Source: Shewanella sp. Isolate13
GTDB taxonomy: Bacteria; Pseudomonadota; Gammaproteobacteria; Enterobacterales; Shewanellaceae
DNA: 64,000 nt
Assembly (NCBI RefSeq): GCF_022398325.1
Contig: NZ_JAKEVD010000014.1
Location: 1,632-65,631 of the forward strand
Direction of reading: 5' to 3'
Made by a program: the position numbers and the translations under genes. Each line of letters begins with the position of its first letter. Position 1 is the stretch's first letter. Under the pieces are notes generated by a model. The model ran no database searches and was not told the DNA's origin. It saw only the letters and a program-made list of their open reading frames with translations. Below are positions 19,163 through 27,976 of the stretch, piece after piece.

Positions 19163-19180
19163 TGAATGAACGTTCATTCA
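19163..19180. promoter_or_regulatory. Probable operator of the adjacent TetR-family repressor
   Basis: Perfect 18-bp palindrome TGAATGAAC-GTTCATTCA located 15 bases before the preferred TetR start. AcrR/TetR repressors of RND pumps commonly bind TGAATGAA-type palindromes. It overlaps an in-frame upstream ATG (19162), which argues for the later start. Confidence 0.75.
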
Positions 19181-19194
19181 CTTTAGATTCTATT

Positions 19195-19773
19195 ATGCAC
19201 AATAAGCACGATCTTATTCTTCGCGCCGCAGAAAAAATTATCGCTGCTGGCGGCATACAAGGCTTGTCTATGCAGCAAGTTGCTAATGAGGCAGGCGTGG
19301 CTGCGGGCACGATTTATCGCTATTTCAAAGATAAGAATGAGCTCATCTTAGAGCTCAGAAGGGATGTACTGGCTCAAGTCGCCAGCGCCATATTGGCCGA
19401 TCATGACAAAGGTACGCTCGAGCAGAGATTTAAGCGGATCTGGATGAAAATGCATGACTACGGCAAGCAGCGCTCTCCAACCAATTTAAGCTACGAGCAG
19501 TACGCACACCTCCCCGAGAGTAATACCGAAGAGATCCGTGCTATCGAAATGCAACTCTTTGAGCCGTTACACCGACTCTTCGAAGAAGGTAAAGAGCAAG
19601 GCGTAATTCAACCTCTGCACCCTCGCGCCCTGTATGCCATCTCCATGGAACCTTCTATGGCTATGGCACGAGCAATCAGGCGCGGCCTCATAGAATACGA
19701 CGCAAAAGATATCACGCTTGCCTGCGATATATGCTGGCGAGCAATTCTCATTCCAACCACACCGACAAACTAA
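19195..19773 (+). CDS. TetR/AcrR-family repressor of the RND efflux operon
   Basis: 192 aa from the ATG at 19195 (MHNKHDLILRAAEK). Upstream in-frame starts at 19132 and 19162 would place the palindromic operator inside the coding region. N-terminal TetR helix-turn-helix at about 8-52 (GLSMQQVANEAGVAAGTIYRYFKDKNEL), then a ligand-binding helical domain. It lies 15 bases before a membrane fusion protein and RND pump and is probably autoregulatory, controlling all three genes from the palindrome in front of it (inference from position). Confidence 0.88.
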   Translation: MHNKHDLILRAAEKIIAAGGIQGLSMQQVANEAGVAAGTIYRYFKDKNELILELRRDVLAQVASAILADHDKGTLEQRFKRIWMKMHDYGKQRSPTNLSYEQYAHLPESNTEEIRAIEMQLFEPLHRLFEEGKEQGVIQPLHPRALYAISMEPSMAMARAIRRGLIEYDAKDITLACDICWRAILIPTTPTN

Positions 19774-19788
19774 AGGAGTTATCAGGAC

Positions 19789-20907
19789 ATGAAAAAGTGG
19801 ACCCTGGTGATGATCATCATTGTAGTGCTGGCCTTCGGCTCAGTCATTGGCTTCAATCTGTTTATTAAAGGAAAAATTGCCGATGCTATTGCCAATATGC
19901 CCGAGCCCGTTGCACCAGTCACAGCTATCGATGTCAAAGAGAGTAAGTGGCAGCCAACCATTAACGCCATTGGATTTGTCGAGCCTAATCAAGGCGTGAC
20001 CATAGCAAACGAGCTAGCAGGGGTGGTTTCTGCTATTCGCTTTGATAATGGTAGCCCTGTTGAAGCAGGCCAGATGTTGGTGGAACTTGACTCAAAAGTA
20101 GAGAAAGCCAACCTTAAGAGTAAGCAGGTACAGCTTCCAGCCGCCGAAGCGGACTTTAAGCGCCTAAGCAAACTCTACAAGCAAAATTCTATCTCTAAGC
20201 AAGATCTCGATAATAGCCAGTCTAAGTATTTAGCCTTGATGGCTGACATTGAGAGCTTGAGTGCCACCATAGGTCGCCGTGAGATCAAAGCTCCATTTGC
20301 AGGTCTCGTTGGTATTCGTAACGTCAACTTAGGTGAGTATTTACAAACGGGCACAGATATCGTCCGACTCGAAGATATCAGCACCATGAAGATCCGCTTT
20401 ACCATTCCACAAACCCAGCTTTCTCGAATAGAGACGGGGCAAGTGGTACATGTCTATGTTGACGCTTACCCTACAGAGCCATTTGAAGGGACAATTGCGG
20501 CAATTGAACCCGCCGTATTCTATCAAAGTGGTCTAATTCAGGTGCAAGCTCAGATCCCAAACTCCCATGGGAAACTGCGTAGCGGTATGTTCGCCAAGGT
20601 CGATATTATGCTGCCAGAGTTAACCCAGCAGGTGGTGATACCACAAACTGCAATAAGCTTTACCCTTTACGGTGACTCTGTCTATGTGATTGAAGAAAAA
20701 ACTGAAAATGGTGAGCAAGTTAAACGAGTTAAGCAAGTGAACGTCAAAGTGCTTGAACGCGACGATATCAATGCATTAGTTAGCGGCGGCATTCGTGCTG
20801 GCGACGCTATCGTCACCTCGGGTCAGGTTCGCTTAAGTAACAACAGTAAAGTCAAAGTGACTGAGGATGATGCATTAACCCCTCCAGCCACATTGCCACA
20901 GTTGTAA
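19789..20907 (+). CDS. RND efflux periplasmic adaptor (membrane fusion protein)
   Basis: 372 aa. N-terminal membrane anchor at about 4-26 (WTLVMIIIVVLAFGSVIGF). Paired lipoyl motifs (VVSAIRFDNGSPVEAGQMLVELD and REIKAPFAGLVGIRNVNLGEYL) flank a short alpha-hairpin, followed by a beta-barrel domain (about 205-290). It couples the inner-membrane RND pump to an outer-membrane TolC channel; no channel gene lies in the operon, so a TolC encoded elsewhere is implied. AAGGAG ribosome site. Second gene of a TetR-MFP-RND operon. Confidence 0.92.
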   Translation: MKKWTLVMIIIVVLAFGSVIGFNLFIKGKIADAIANMPEPVAPVTAIDVKESKWQPTINAIGFVEPNQGVTIANELAGVVSAIRFDNGSPVEAGQMLVELDSKVEKANLKSKQVQLPAAEADFKRLSKLYKQNSISKQDLDNSQSKYLALMADIESLSATIGRREIKAPFAGLVGIRNVNLGEYLQTGTDIVRLEDISTMKIRFTIPQTQLSRIETGQVVHVYVDAYPTEPFEGTIAAIEPAVFYQSGLIQVQAQIPNSHGKLRSGMFAKVDIMLPELTQQVVIPQTAISFTLYGDSVYVIEEKTENGEQVKRVKQVNVKVLERDDINALVSGGIRAGDAIVTSGQVRLSNNSKVKVTEDDALTPPATLPQL

Positions 20908-20922
20908 GCGGAGGGTTAGGCA

Positions 20923-23900
20923 ATGCGCTTTACTGATATATTCATACGTAGGCCGGTACTCGCGGCCTCCATTAGTTTTCTGATATTACTTCTCGGCTTC
21001 TACGCCCTAAAAAGCATGCAGGTGCGTGAATACCCTGAGATGACCAATACCGTGGTAACGGTAAGCACTAGCTACTACGGTGCCGACTCCAACTTAATTC
21101 AAGGCTTTATTACTCAGCCCTTAGAGCAAGCACTAGCGCAAGCCGATAACGTTGACTTTATGACATCGGAAAGCTTTCTAGGTAGTTCTAAAATCAGCGT
21201 CTACATGAAGCTTAATACCGACCCTAACGGCGCCTTAGCCGACATTTTGGCTAAGGTGAACTCGGTACGCTCTCAGCTGCCAAAAGAAGCAGAAGACCCG
21301 ACCGTTGAGATGTCGACAGGCTCACAAACATCTGCCCTCTATATCTCTTTTTATAGTGATCAGATTAACTCAAGCCAGATCACCGATTACTTAGAGCGAG
21401 TGGTTAAGCCAGAGCTATTTACTATCGATGGTGTTGCTAAAGTTAACCTCTATGGTGGTATCAAGTATGCCATGCGCATATGGTTAGATCCGGCCCGTAT
21501 GGGGGCATTTAACCTATCATCAACCGATGTTATGAACGTACTGCAAGCCAACAACTATCAGTCTGCCGTTGGCCAGACCAATAACACCTTTACCCTGCTT
21601 AATGGCACTGCAGACACCCAAGTTGCCACCGTTGCAGAGCTAGAGAAATTGGTTATTGGCAGCAAAGATGGCTTAGTGGTTCGCCTAGGCGACATTGCGA
21701 CGGTCAACCTAGAAAAGAGCCATGATGTATACCGAGCCTTAGCAGATGGAAAAGAGGCCGTTGTCGTTGGTCTAGACGTGACACCAACCGCGAACCCACT
21801 AATTGTCGCTGCCGATGCTCGTGCCATGATGCCTCAGATTGAACGTAACCTGCCAGTTTCGATAAAGGCTCGCATTTTGTATGATTCATCGCTGGCAATC
21901 GATGAGTCGATTAACGAGGTGATTAAGACAATCGGTGAAGCGGCGCTTATTGTAATCGTGGTTATCACCCTGTTCTTAGGTTCATTCCGCGCCGTAATCA
22001 TCCCAATTGTCACCATTCCACTGTCGTTAGTCGGTGTGGCTATCATCATGCAGATGTTCGGCTTCACCCTCAACCTGATGACGCTACTAGCTATGGTTCT
22101 CGCCATCGGTCTAGTGGTGGATGATGCCATCGTGGTGGTGGAAAACGTCGATAGACATATCAAACTTGGTGAGACGCCATTTAGGGCGGCGATTATCGGT
22201 ACCCGAGAAATTGCGGTTCCGGTTATCTCGATGACCATTACCTTAGCTGCTGTATATGCCCCTATTGCCTTGATGGGGGGGATCACTGGCTCCTTGTTTA
22301 AAGAGTTTGCCCTTACCTTAGCCGGAGCGGTATTTATCTCAGGGATCGTAGCGCTGACACTGTCACCTATGATGTGCTCTAAAATTCTTAAAGCACACTC
22401 TGAACCTAACCGTTTTGAGCGCGGTGTAGAGAACTTCTTAAACAACCTAACCAATCGCTACAACCGCATGCTGACAGCCGTTCTCGACAAGCGCCCAGTG
22501 GTCATCGCCTTTGCCGTTATCGTGTTTGCCTCACTGCCCGTGATGTTTAGCTTTATTCCATCAGAACTCGCCCCCAGTGAAGATAAGAGCGTGGTGATGA
22601 TGATGGGAACCGCCCCATCGAGTGCGAACCTAGACTATATCCAAGCTAACATGACAATAGTGACAGATATGATCAGCGCTCAACCAGAAGCGGCTGCATC
22701 ACTGGCTTTCGTCGGTGTACCTAATGCCAACCAAGCCTTCGGTATCGCACCGCTAGTCCCTTGGAGTGAGCGTGATAAGAGCCAGAAACAGATGCAGGAG
22801 TTCTTTGGTAAGGAGGTGAAGAATGTACCAGGGATGGCAGTCACTACCTTCCAGATGCCTGAACTGCCTGGTGCATCCAGCGGACTGCCAATTCAGTTCG
22901 TTATCACCAGTTCAAGCTCTTTCGAAAGCTTATTCCAGATAGGTTCCAGCGTACTCGAGAAAGTGCAGCAGAGCCCACTGTTCGTCTACTCTGAGGTCAA
23001 CCTAAAGTTTGATTCTGGCTCAATGAAGATCCATATCAAGCGCGATTTGGCAGGTTCTTACGGCATTACCATGCAAGATATCGGTCTAACGCTAACAACG
23101 ATGATGAGCGATGGCTACGTTAACCGCATCAACTTAGATGGCCGCTCCTATGAGGTGATCCCACAGGTTGAGCGTAAACTACGTGCCAACCCTGAAGCAC
23201 TTGCAGGTTACTACCTCACAGCTGCCGATGGCCGTTCTATTCCCTTGTCTAGCCTAGTCGATATCGAGATAGTGTCAGAGCCTCGCTCACTGCCACACTT
23301 TAACCAGATGAGCGCCATCACCGTTGGTGGTGTTGCAGCGCCAGGTGTGGCCATTGGTGATGCGATTGCCTTCTTGAAGAATATCGGCGATAACGACCTG
23401 CCTAAGGGTTATAGCTATGACTTCCTAGGCGAAGCCCGTCAGTATGTCACTGAAGGTTCTGCGCTCTATGCTACCTTTGGTTTGGCACTGGCGATCATCT
23501 TCCTCGTGTTGGCAAGCCAATTTGAGAGCCTTAAGGATCCTTTGGTTATCTTAGTCTCGGTGCCGTTGGCCATCAGCGGTGCCTTGGTCGCCTTGGGCTG
23601 GACCCATGTTTTCGGTCTGTCATCGATGAACATCTACACCCAGGTCGGTCTCATCACCTTGGTGGGGCTTATCACTAAGCACGGGATCTTGATGTGTGAG
23701 GTGGCCAAAGAGGAGCAACTACATAATGCTCTAAGTAAGGCCGATGCGATTAAACATGCGGCAACCATTCGTCTGCGCCCAATCCTAATGACAACCGCAG
23801 CGATGATCGCAGGTTTGATCCCGCTACTTTTTGCTTCAGGAGCAGGTGCTGTGGCTCGATTTAATATCGGTCTTGTGATTGTATCGGGGCTAGCTATTGG

Positions 23901-24021
23901 TACCGTGTTTACCCTGTTCGTACTACCAGTTATCTACACCTACCTGGCTGAAAAGCACGAACCACTGCCAGTGTTTGATGAAGCATTAAATACGCCTGAA
24001 CAACCGACTTCCCACGCTTAA
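20923..24021 (+). CDS. RND multidrug efflux pump, HAE1/AcrB family
   Basis: 1032 aa inner-membrane proton/drug antiporter with the 12-TM RND architecture and two large periplasmic loops. N-terminus MRFTDIFIRRPVLAASIS. The TM4 proton-relay pair is Asp400-Asp401 in VVDDAIVVVENVDRHI; the second half carries GLITLVGLITKHGIL and RLRPILMTTAAMIAGLIPLL. Length is typical. The gene follows the adaptor by 15 bases and a terminator follows it. Substrate range cannot be read from sequence; the closest named systems are Vibrio Vex/Pseudomonas Mex-type pumps. Confidence 0.93.
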   Translation: MRFTDIFIRRPVLAASISFLILLLGFYALKSMQVREYPEMTNTVVTVSTSYYGADSNLIQGFITQPLEQALAQADNVDFMTSESFLGSSKISVYMKLNTDPNGALADILAKVNSVRSQLPKEAEDPTVEMSTGSQTSALYISFYSDQINSSQITDYLERVVKPELFTIDGVAKVNLYGGIKYAMRIWLDPARMGAFNLSSTDVMNVLQANNYQSAVGQTNNTFTLLNGTADTQVATVAELEKLVIGSKDGLVVRLGDIATVNLEKSHDVYRALADGKEAVVVGLDVTPTANPLIVAADARAMMPQIERNLPVSIKARILYDSSLAIDESINEVIKTIGEAALIVIVVITLFLGSFRAVIIPIVTIPLSLVGVAIIMQMFGFTLNLMTLLAMVLAIGLVVDDAIVVVENVDRHIKLGETPFRAAIIGTREIAVPVISMTITLAAVYAPIALMGGITGSLFKEFALTLAGAVFISGIVALTLSPMMCSKILKAHSEPNRFERGVENFLNNLTNRYNRMLTAVLDKRPVVIAFAVIVFASLPVMFSFIPSELAPSEDKSVVMMMGTAPSSANLDYIQANMTIVTDMISAQPEAAASLAFVGVPNANQAFGIAPLVPWSERDKSQKQMQEFFGKEVKNVPGMAVTTFQMPELPGASSGLPIQFVITSSSSFESLFQIGSSVLEKVQQSPLFVYSEVNLKFDSGSMKIHIKRDLAGSYGITMQDIGLTLTTMMSDGYVNRINLDGRSYEVIPQVERKLRANPEALAGYYLTAADGRSIPLSSLVDIEIVSEPRSLPHFNQMSAITVGGVAAPGVAIGDAIAFLKNIGDNDLPKGYSYDFLGEARQYVTEGSALYATFGLALAIIFLVLASQFESLKDPLVILVSVPLAISGALVALGWTHVFGLSSMNIYTQVGLITLVGLITKHGILMCEVAKEEQLHNALSKADAIKHAATIRLRPILMTTAAMIAGLIPLLFASGAGAVARFNIGLVIVSGLAIGTVFTLFVLPVIYTYLAEKHEPLPVFDEALNTPEQPTSHA

Positions 24022-24035
24022 ACTTTAACCCAACC

Positions 24036-24065
24036 AAAAAGCCTGCAGTTATGCAGGCTTTTTTA
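24036..24065 (+). terminator. Terminator of the efflux operon
   Basis: Stem AAAAAGCCTGCA / TGCAGGCTTTTTT with a short loop and T-run, 15 bases after the pump stop. Confidence 0.9.
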
Positions 24066-24171
24066 TTACATAATCTCCTGATATCGGCAATCGCACTTAA
24101 CGGCGATTATTTTGGCAATATCGATTGCCTCAGGTACAATCAGGCCATAAGTAACGGAGCGGATACTGACC

Positions 24172-24426
24172 ATGATTAACCCGAAGAAAATAGAAGAAGT
24201 CGCTAAGCAGTTAAGCGAGAATCTTCCTGGCGGATTAAAGCAATTTGCCGGCGAATTTGAAGAACGCAGTAAGCAAATTTTGCAAAACCAGCTACAAAAG
24301 CTAGACGTTGTATCTCGTGAAGAGTTCGAAGTGCAGCAGCACGTTCTAATCAAGACCCGCGAGAAGCTTGAAGCACTACAGGCACAAGTTGACGCCCTAG
24401 AAGCTAAATTAAACGCAGCTGACTAA
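24172..24426 (+). CDS. ubiK: Ubiquinone biosynthesis accessory factor UbiK (YqiC/BMFP family)
   Basis: 84 aa, mostly helical, with a C-terminal coiled coil (LEALQAQVDALEAKL). N-terminus MINPKKIEEVAKQLSENLP and the central LDVVSREEFEVQ closely match E. coli YqiC/UbiK, which binds UbiJ and supports aerobic ubiquinone synthesis, and has membrane-fusogenic activity. Monocistronic, with its own terminator. Confidence 0.92.
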   Translation: MINPKKIEEVAKQLSENLPGGLKQFAGEFEERSKQILQNQLQKLDVVSREEFEVQQHVLIKTREKLEALQAQVDALEAKLNAAD

Positions 24427-24462
24427 TTAGCGTTTTCTGCTGCGAACCAAAATCGTCCAATA

Positions 24463-24493
24463 AAAAAGAGCCCTTAAAAGGTGCTCTTTTTTA
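24463..24493 (+). terminator. Terminator after ubiK
   Basis: Stem AAAAAAGAGC(CC)TT / AA(AAGG)TGCTCTTTTTT: inverted AAAGAGC/GCTCTTT pair with T-run, 37 bases after the ubiK stop. Confidence 0.8.
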
Positions 24494-24633
24494 TTGGCTA
24501 CTTTTCATTAATGAGTGAATTAAGTTTAATTTACACTTCATGCTAGTGCTCTAGTATAGCCCAGCGCTGGCAGGTAACCTTGCCTAAACCATCTGTTTGT
24601 TAATCACCGACGGGTAGCTATTCACATACTGTT

Positions 24634-25431
24634 TTGAGGCCTGCTTTGAACACATATTCCTTTCCACCTCATCACACAAAAAGAGCTTTGCTTGCTGCGT
24701 GGTGCCTATTGCTAACCATTCCCGCCATCATTTACCTTGGCTCAATAACCCTATTTCCGACTATCGCCTTAGACGCAAATCTGGCTCAGGCGCTATATTG
24801 GCTAACGAGCACAGGCACCGCCCCTTATGGCATCGCAACGGGAATAATTATTTTAATGTTCTGCTACCGCCGGTTAACCAAGCCACAGTTTATGCAGCTA
24901 GTGCTCGCCGTTTCTATCAGCATGGCTGCAACCCTCAGCCTCAATCACTTTCTCAAACCTTACTTTGCCGAGCCACGCCCTAACGCCATGCTGTTAGAGC
25001 AGGAATACCTGCTTAACACCCAAGAGTTCTACCAACATAACAAGGCTGATAAGCGTGAGCTGATCGGCAGTGCCATTAACCAGTTAGAGGTCGCCAGACC
25101 CGATTTAAGCTTAAGCCCACAGCTCAAACGCCACTGGCAACACGAAGTGGGCTACGCCTTTCCCTCTGGTCACACTCTCTTTGCCGTTACCTTGGCATTA
25201 GCGGTAAGTTTCTATCTTCTGCTGGCAGGCCAAGTCATGATGCCACTCATGCTTCTTGGTTGGGCGATTACCATGGGCTTTAGCCGCATGTTGCTCGGTA
25301 TGCATTGGCCGCAAGATGTATTGGCGTCTACAGCAATTGGTGGCAGCATCGCCTTTAGCAGCATCTACCTGACCCAAGCACTGTGGCCTACCATCGATAA
25401 CCAGTTTATCTCTCGCCTTAAAACAGTCTGA
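24634..25431 (+). CDS. PAP2-family phosphatase (PgpB-like)
   Basis: 265 aa integral membrane phosphatase of the type 2 phosphatidic acid phosphatase family, likely acting on phosphatidylglycerophosphate or undecaprenyl pyrophosphate. All three catalytic blocks are present: K-x6-RP (KPYFAEPRP), PSGH (FPSGH) and SR-x5-H-x3-D (SRMLLGMHWPQD). Hydrophobic segments lie at about 17-40, 60-80, 87-105, 180-205 and 210-245. The start is uncertain: TTG at 24634 (or TTG at 24646), with no clear ribosome site. Confidence 0.83.
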   Translation: MRPALNTYSFPPHHTKRALLAAWCLLLTIPAIIYLGSITLFPTIALDANLAQALYWLTSTGTAPYGIATGIIILMFCYRRLTKPQFMQLVLAVSISMAATLSLNHFLKPYFAEPRPNAMLLEQEYLLNTQEFYQHNKADKRELIGSAINQLEVARPDLSLSPQLKRHWQHEVGYAFPSGHTLFAVTLALAVSFYLLLAGQVMMPLMLLGWAITMGFSRMLLGMHWPQDVLASTAIGGSIAFSSIYLTQALWPTIDNQFISRLKTV

Positions 25432-25544
25432 GAAGTCGATAAATTAGACCCTACTCCTGAGTGGGGTTTATTAAGCGCCTCACTTGCGCTTGATATCAAT
25501 TGCGGTATTCTGCCTGCAAAGAAACCGATATCTTAAAGAGAAGC

Positions 25545-26021
25545 ATGGCTGAACTGCAATTAGACAAAATCGATCTGCATATCCTCAAATTGATGCAGCA
25601 ACATGGAAAACTGTCCAACCAAGAGCTTGCCGAAAAAGTGGGGTTATCTCCCTCTCCCTGTTCTAGACGAGTAAAGTCATTGGAAGAGGCAGGCTATATT
25701 GCAGGTTATGCCACCCTGCTCAGCGCCGAGCATTTCGATCTTGCACTTACAGCCTATATCCAAGTCAGGTTAGAGAAACACGCTACCGATATTCTGGATG
25801 CATTCGAGGATAAGGTCAGCAGCTACGATGAAGTACAGGAGTGCTGCCTACTCACTGGTAGTGACGCCGATTACCAACTCAAGGTGCTAGTCAGAGACAT
25901 GAAACACTTCAAGGTCTTCCTTCTCGATAAGCTGACCACCAACGATCACATCGCAGGTGTACGTTCCAGCTTCGTACTGAAACAAGTTAAAAGCCAAACC
26001 AGTATTCCACTGCCGATCTAG
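25545..26021 (+). CDS. Lrp/AsnC-family transcriptional regulator
   Basis: 158 aa from the ATG at 25545, which has an AAAGAGAAG box just upstream; an in-frame start at 25500 lacks one. N-terminal winged helix (LDKIDLHILKLMQQHGKLSNQELAEKVGLSPSPCSRRVKSLEEAGYI) and C-terminal RAM/AsnC effector domain (VQECCLLTGSDADYQLKVLVRD). These proteins sense amino acids. Target genes are not evident here; neighbours are a PAP2 phosphatase and an NSS transporter, both monocistronic. Confidence 0.9.
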   Translation: MAELQLDKIDLHILKLMQQHGKLSNQELAEKVGLSPSPCSRRVKSLEEAGYIAGYATLLSAEHFDLALTAYIQVRLEKHATDILDAFEDKVSSYDEVQECCLLTGSDADYQLKVLVRDMKHFKVFLLDKLTTNDHIAGVRSSFVLKQVKSQTSIPLPI

Positions 26022-26365
26022 CAAGATTCAAACTTCATTCTGCAGTCAAGTTACTCTTAGCGGCATAACATGCCGCTCGTGCCTACCAACTAAGTCATAG
26101 CGTCTATAATCTGTGCATTCGGTCGCATTTTTGGCTTTTATCGCTAAATGATTTTATTGCGCATAGCCATTGATAAAAACCAGCCAACGCAACAAAGCAT
26201 CACAACTAACACCAAAAACGACAAAACAACTCAAAATACACTTAAAATTACAAATAAAACTTCAGCAAAGGATATTTGCGCGCAAGTTTAAGGCGTTGAC
26301 CTATCATTTTAAAGCACTAATATGCGCGCTCTTAATTGACAAAGCAGTACAGAAAGAGAGCTCAA
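26022..26365 (+). other. 344-bp intergenic region, no recognised feature
   Basis: A/T-rich spacer between the Lrp-type regulator and the NSS transporter. A Lys-rich reading frame inside it has no family resemblance and no ribosome site. It presumably holds the transporter promoter. Confidence 0.5.
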
Positions 26366-27721
26366 ATGAGTACAGTAAAACAGGGGCACTTCAGCTCTAG
26401 AATTGGCTTTATTATGGCGGCAGCGGGTTCAGCTGTCGGCGTCGGTAATATTTGGGGATTCCCCACTCAAGCAGCCACTCACGGCGGCGGTGCCTTTCTG
26501 CTGGTTTACCTGTTTCTGATCTTAGTACTCGGTTACCCAATGCTACTGGCGGAGCTTATGATTGGTCGCCACGGCCAAACAAATCCAGCCGATGCCATGG
26601 CCAAGATTGCCGCTAAACCACTTGCGAAGAAGATAGGTAAGGCGATCGGCTTTATCTCCATCGTTACCGCAACCTTAATCTGTACGTTTTACAGTATTTT
26701 ATCAGGTTGGTTTGTCAGCTTTGCCATCGCCCCCGTTGCCGAATTAACCGGCCAAACCGGTGTCGCATCTTGGTTGATGGATTTCTCGTTATCGCGCAAC
26801 CTTGTGTTCACCCTTATTTTCATCGCCATGGTGATATTGGTGATCCGTCAAGGCGTGCAGAAGGGGATCGAGCGTTGGTCAAAGCGTTTAATGCCGATGT
26901 TACTCGTGATCTTAGTGGCTGGTGTGGCATATATCTTGACTCAGCCGGGAGCGATGCAGGGACTAGAAGTATTGTTAGTGCCTGACTTTTCGCGGGTATT
27001 CGAAGCAGATGTATTGATTGGTGCCTTAGGACAAACCTTCTTCTCTTTAACCATTGGTACCGCAGCCATGATGGTTTACGGCGCCTATTTGAGCCAGAAG
27101 GAAGACTTGAGCAAGCTAACAGCCTACGTCACCTTGACCGATACCAGTGTGGCATTTTTAGCCGCGCTTATGGTGCTACCGGCCATGTATGTCGCGCAGC
27201 ACAACGGCGTGCATATTTTTGCCGAAGATGGCAGTCTATTAAACTCTGACACCTTAGTGTTCACCGTACTGCCCGCACTATTCGATACCATCGGCGGCAT
27301 CAGCCAATACCTGTTGGCCATCACTTTCTTCATCTTGATGACCATTGCAGGCTTAACCTCAGCTATCTCGATTGTTGAAGTGCCCACCAGCTACCTAGTG
27401 GAAAAGACCAACCTGAGTCGTGACAAAGCAACCCTGCTCGTGGGTAGCGTCATTGCAGCCTTGTCGATGCTGGTTGTGTTTAACTTCGAGACGCTATTTG
27501 GCCTGATGATCACCATGACCACCGAGCGCGCTCAACCCCTTATCGCGTTAGGGATCGCTATCTATTTAGGTTGGATCTGGAATCGCAACCAACTTATCAG
27601 TGCTATTGCCGCACAAGATAACGTTAATACAGACAGCCTATTTTGGAAGCTATGGCCTTGGTATGTGAAATATGTCTGCCCAGTGCTGATTATCATGATT
27701 ATTGTGCAGCTAATTAGCTAA
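26366..27721 (+). CDS. Sodium-dependent transporter, neurotransmitter:sodium symporter (NSS/SNF) family
   Basis: 451 aa, 11-12 membrane segments. The family signature is at the N-terminus: SSRIGFIMAAAGSAVGVGNIWGFP, then GGGAFLLVYLF and PMLLAELMIGRHGQ. Bacterial members (for example LeuT, TnaT-like) co-transport amino acids with Na+, which fits a marine host; the substrate is not predictable. ATG at 26366 follows a GAAAGAGAG purine stretch; an upstream in-frame start at 26336 has none. A terminator follows. Confidence 0.92.
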   Translation: MSTVKQGHFSSRIGFIMAAAGSAVGVGNIWGFPTQAATHGGGAFLLVYLFLILVLGYPMLLAELMIGRHGQTNPADAMAKIAAKPLAKKIGKAIGFISIVTATLICTFYSILSGWFVSFAIAPVAELTGQTGVASWLMDFSLSRNLVFTLIFIAMVILVIRQGVQKGIERWSKRLMPMLLVILVAGVAYILTQPGAMQGLEVLLVPDFSRVFEADVLIGALGQTFFSLTIGTAAMMVYGAYLSQKEDLSKLTAYVTLTDTSVAFLAALMVLPAMYVAQHNGVHIFAEDGSLLNSDTLVFTVLPALFDTIGGISQYLLAITFFILMTIAGLTSAISIVEVPTSYLVEKTNLSRDKATLLVGSVIAALSMLVVFNFETLFGLMITMTTERAQPLIALGIAIYLGWIWNRNQLISAIAAQDNVNTDSLFWKLWPWYVKYVCPVLIIMIIVQLIS

Positions 27722-27732
27722 CACGACTCTTT

Positions 27733-27764
27733 TCTCAGGGGCGACTATTTCGCCCCTTTTTCAC
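27733..27764 (+). terminator. Terminator after the NSS transporter gene
   Basis: Stem AGGGGCGA / TCGCCCCTTTTT with loop ctattt and T-run, about 15 bases after the stop. Confidence 0.88.
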
Positions 27765-27976
27765 CCTTCAAACTCTCTTTACAACACTCTTAACAGCAGT
27801 CTCAACAACGCTGCTCACAATAGCTCCCACAACTGTTATCACTATCGTTTCCATCACAAACAGTGAGACGAGTCACACCTACCTGTGACCCTTTGTCGCA
27901 CCTTGATACAAATTGGTTTATCGCAACCGTAAAGCTCTGTAAAACAGCCTAAAAATAAATAACGATAAGCGATACC

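Noticed and set aside
26170..26400. Lys-rich small reading frame upstream of the NSS transporter
   Set aside because: A/T-rich composition artefact, overlaps the transporter start, no ribosome site or motif.
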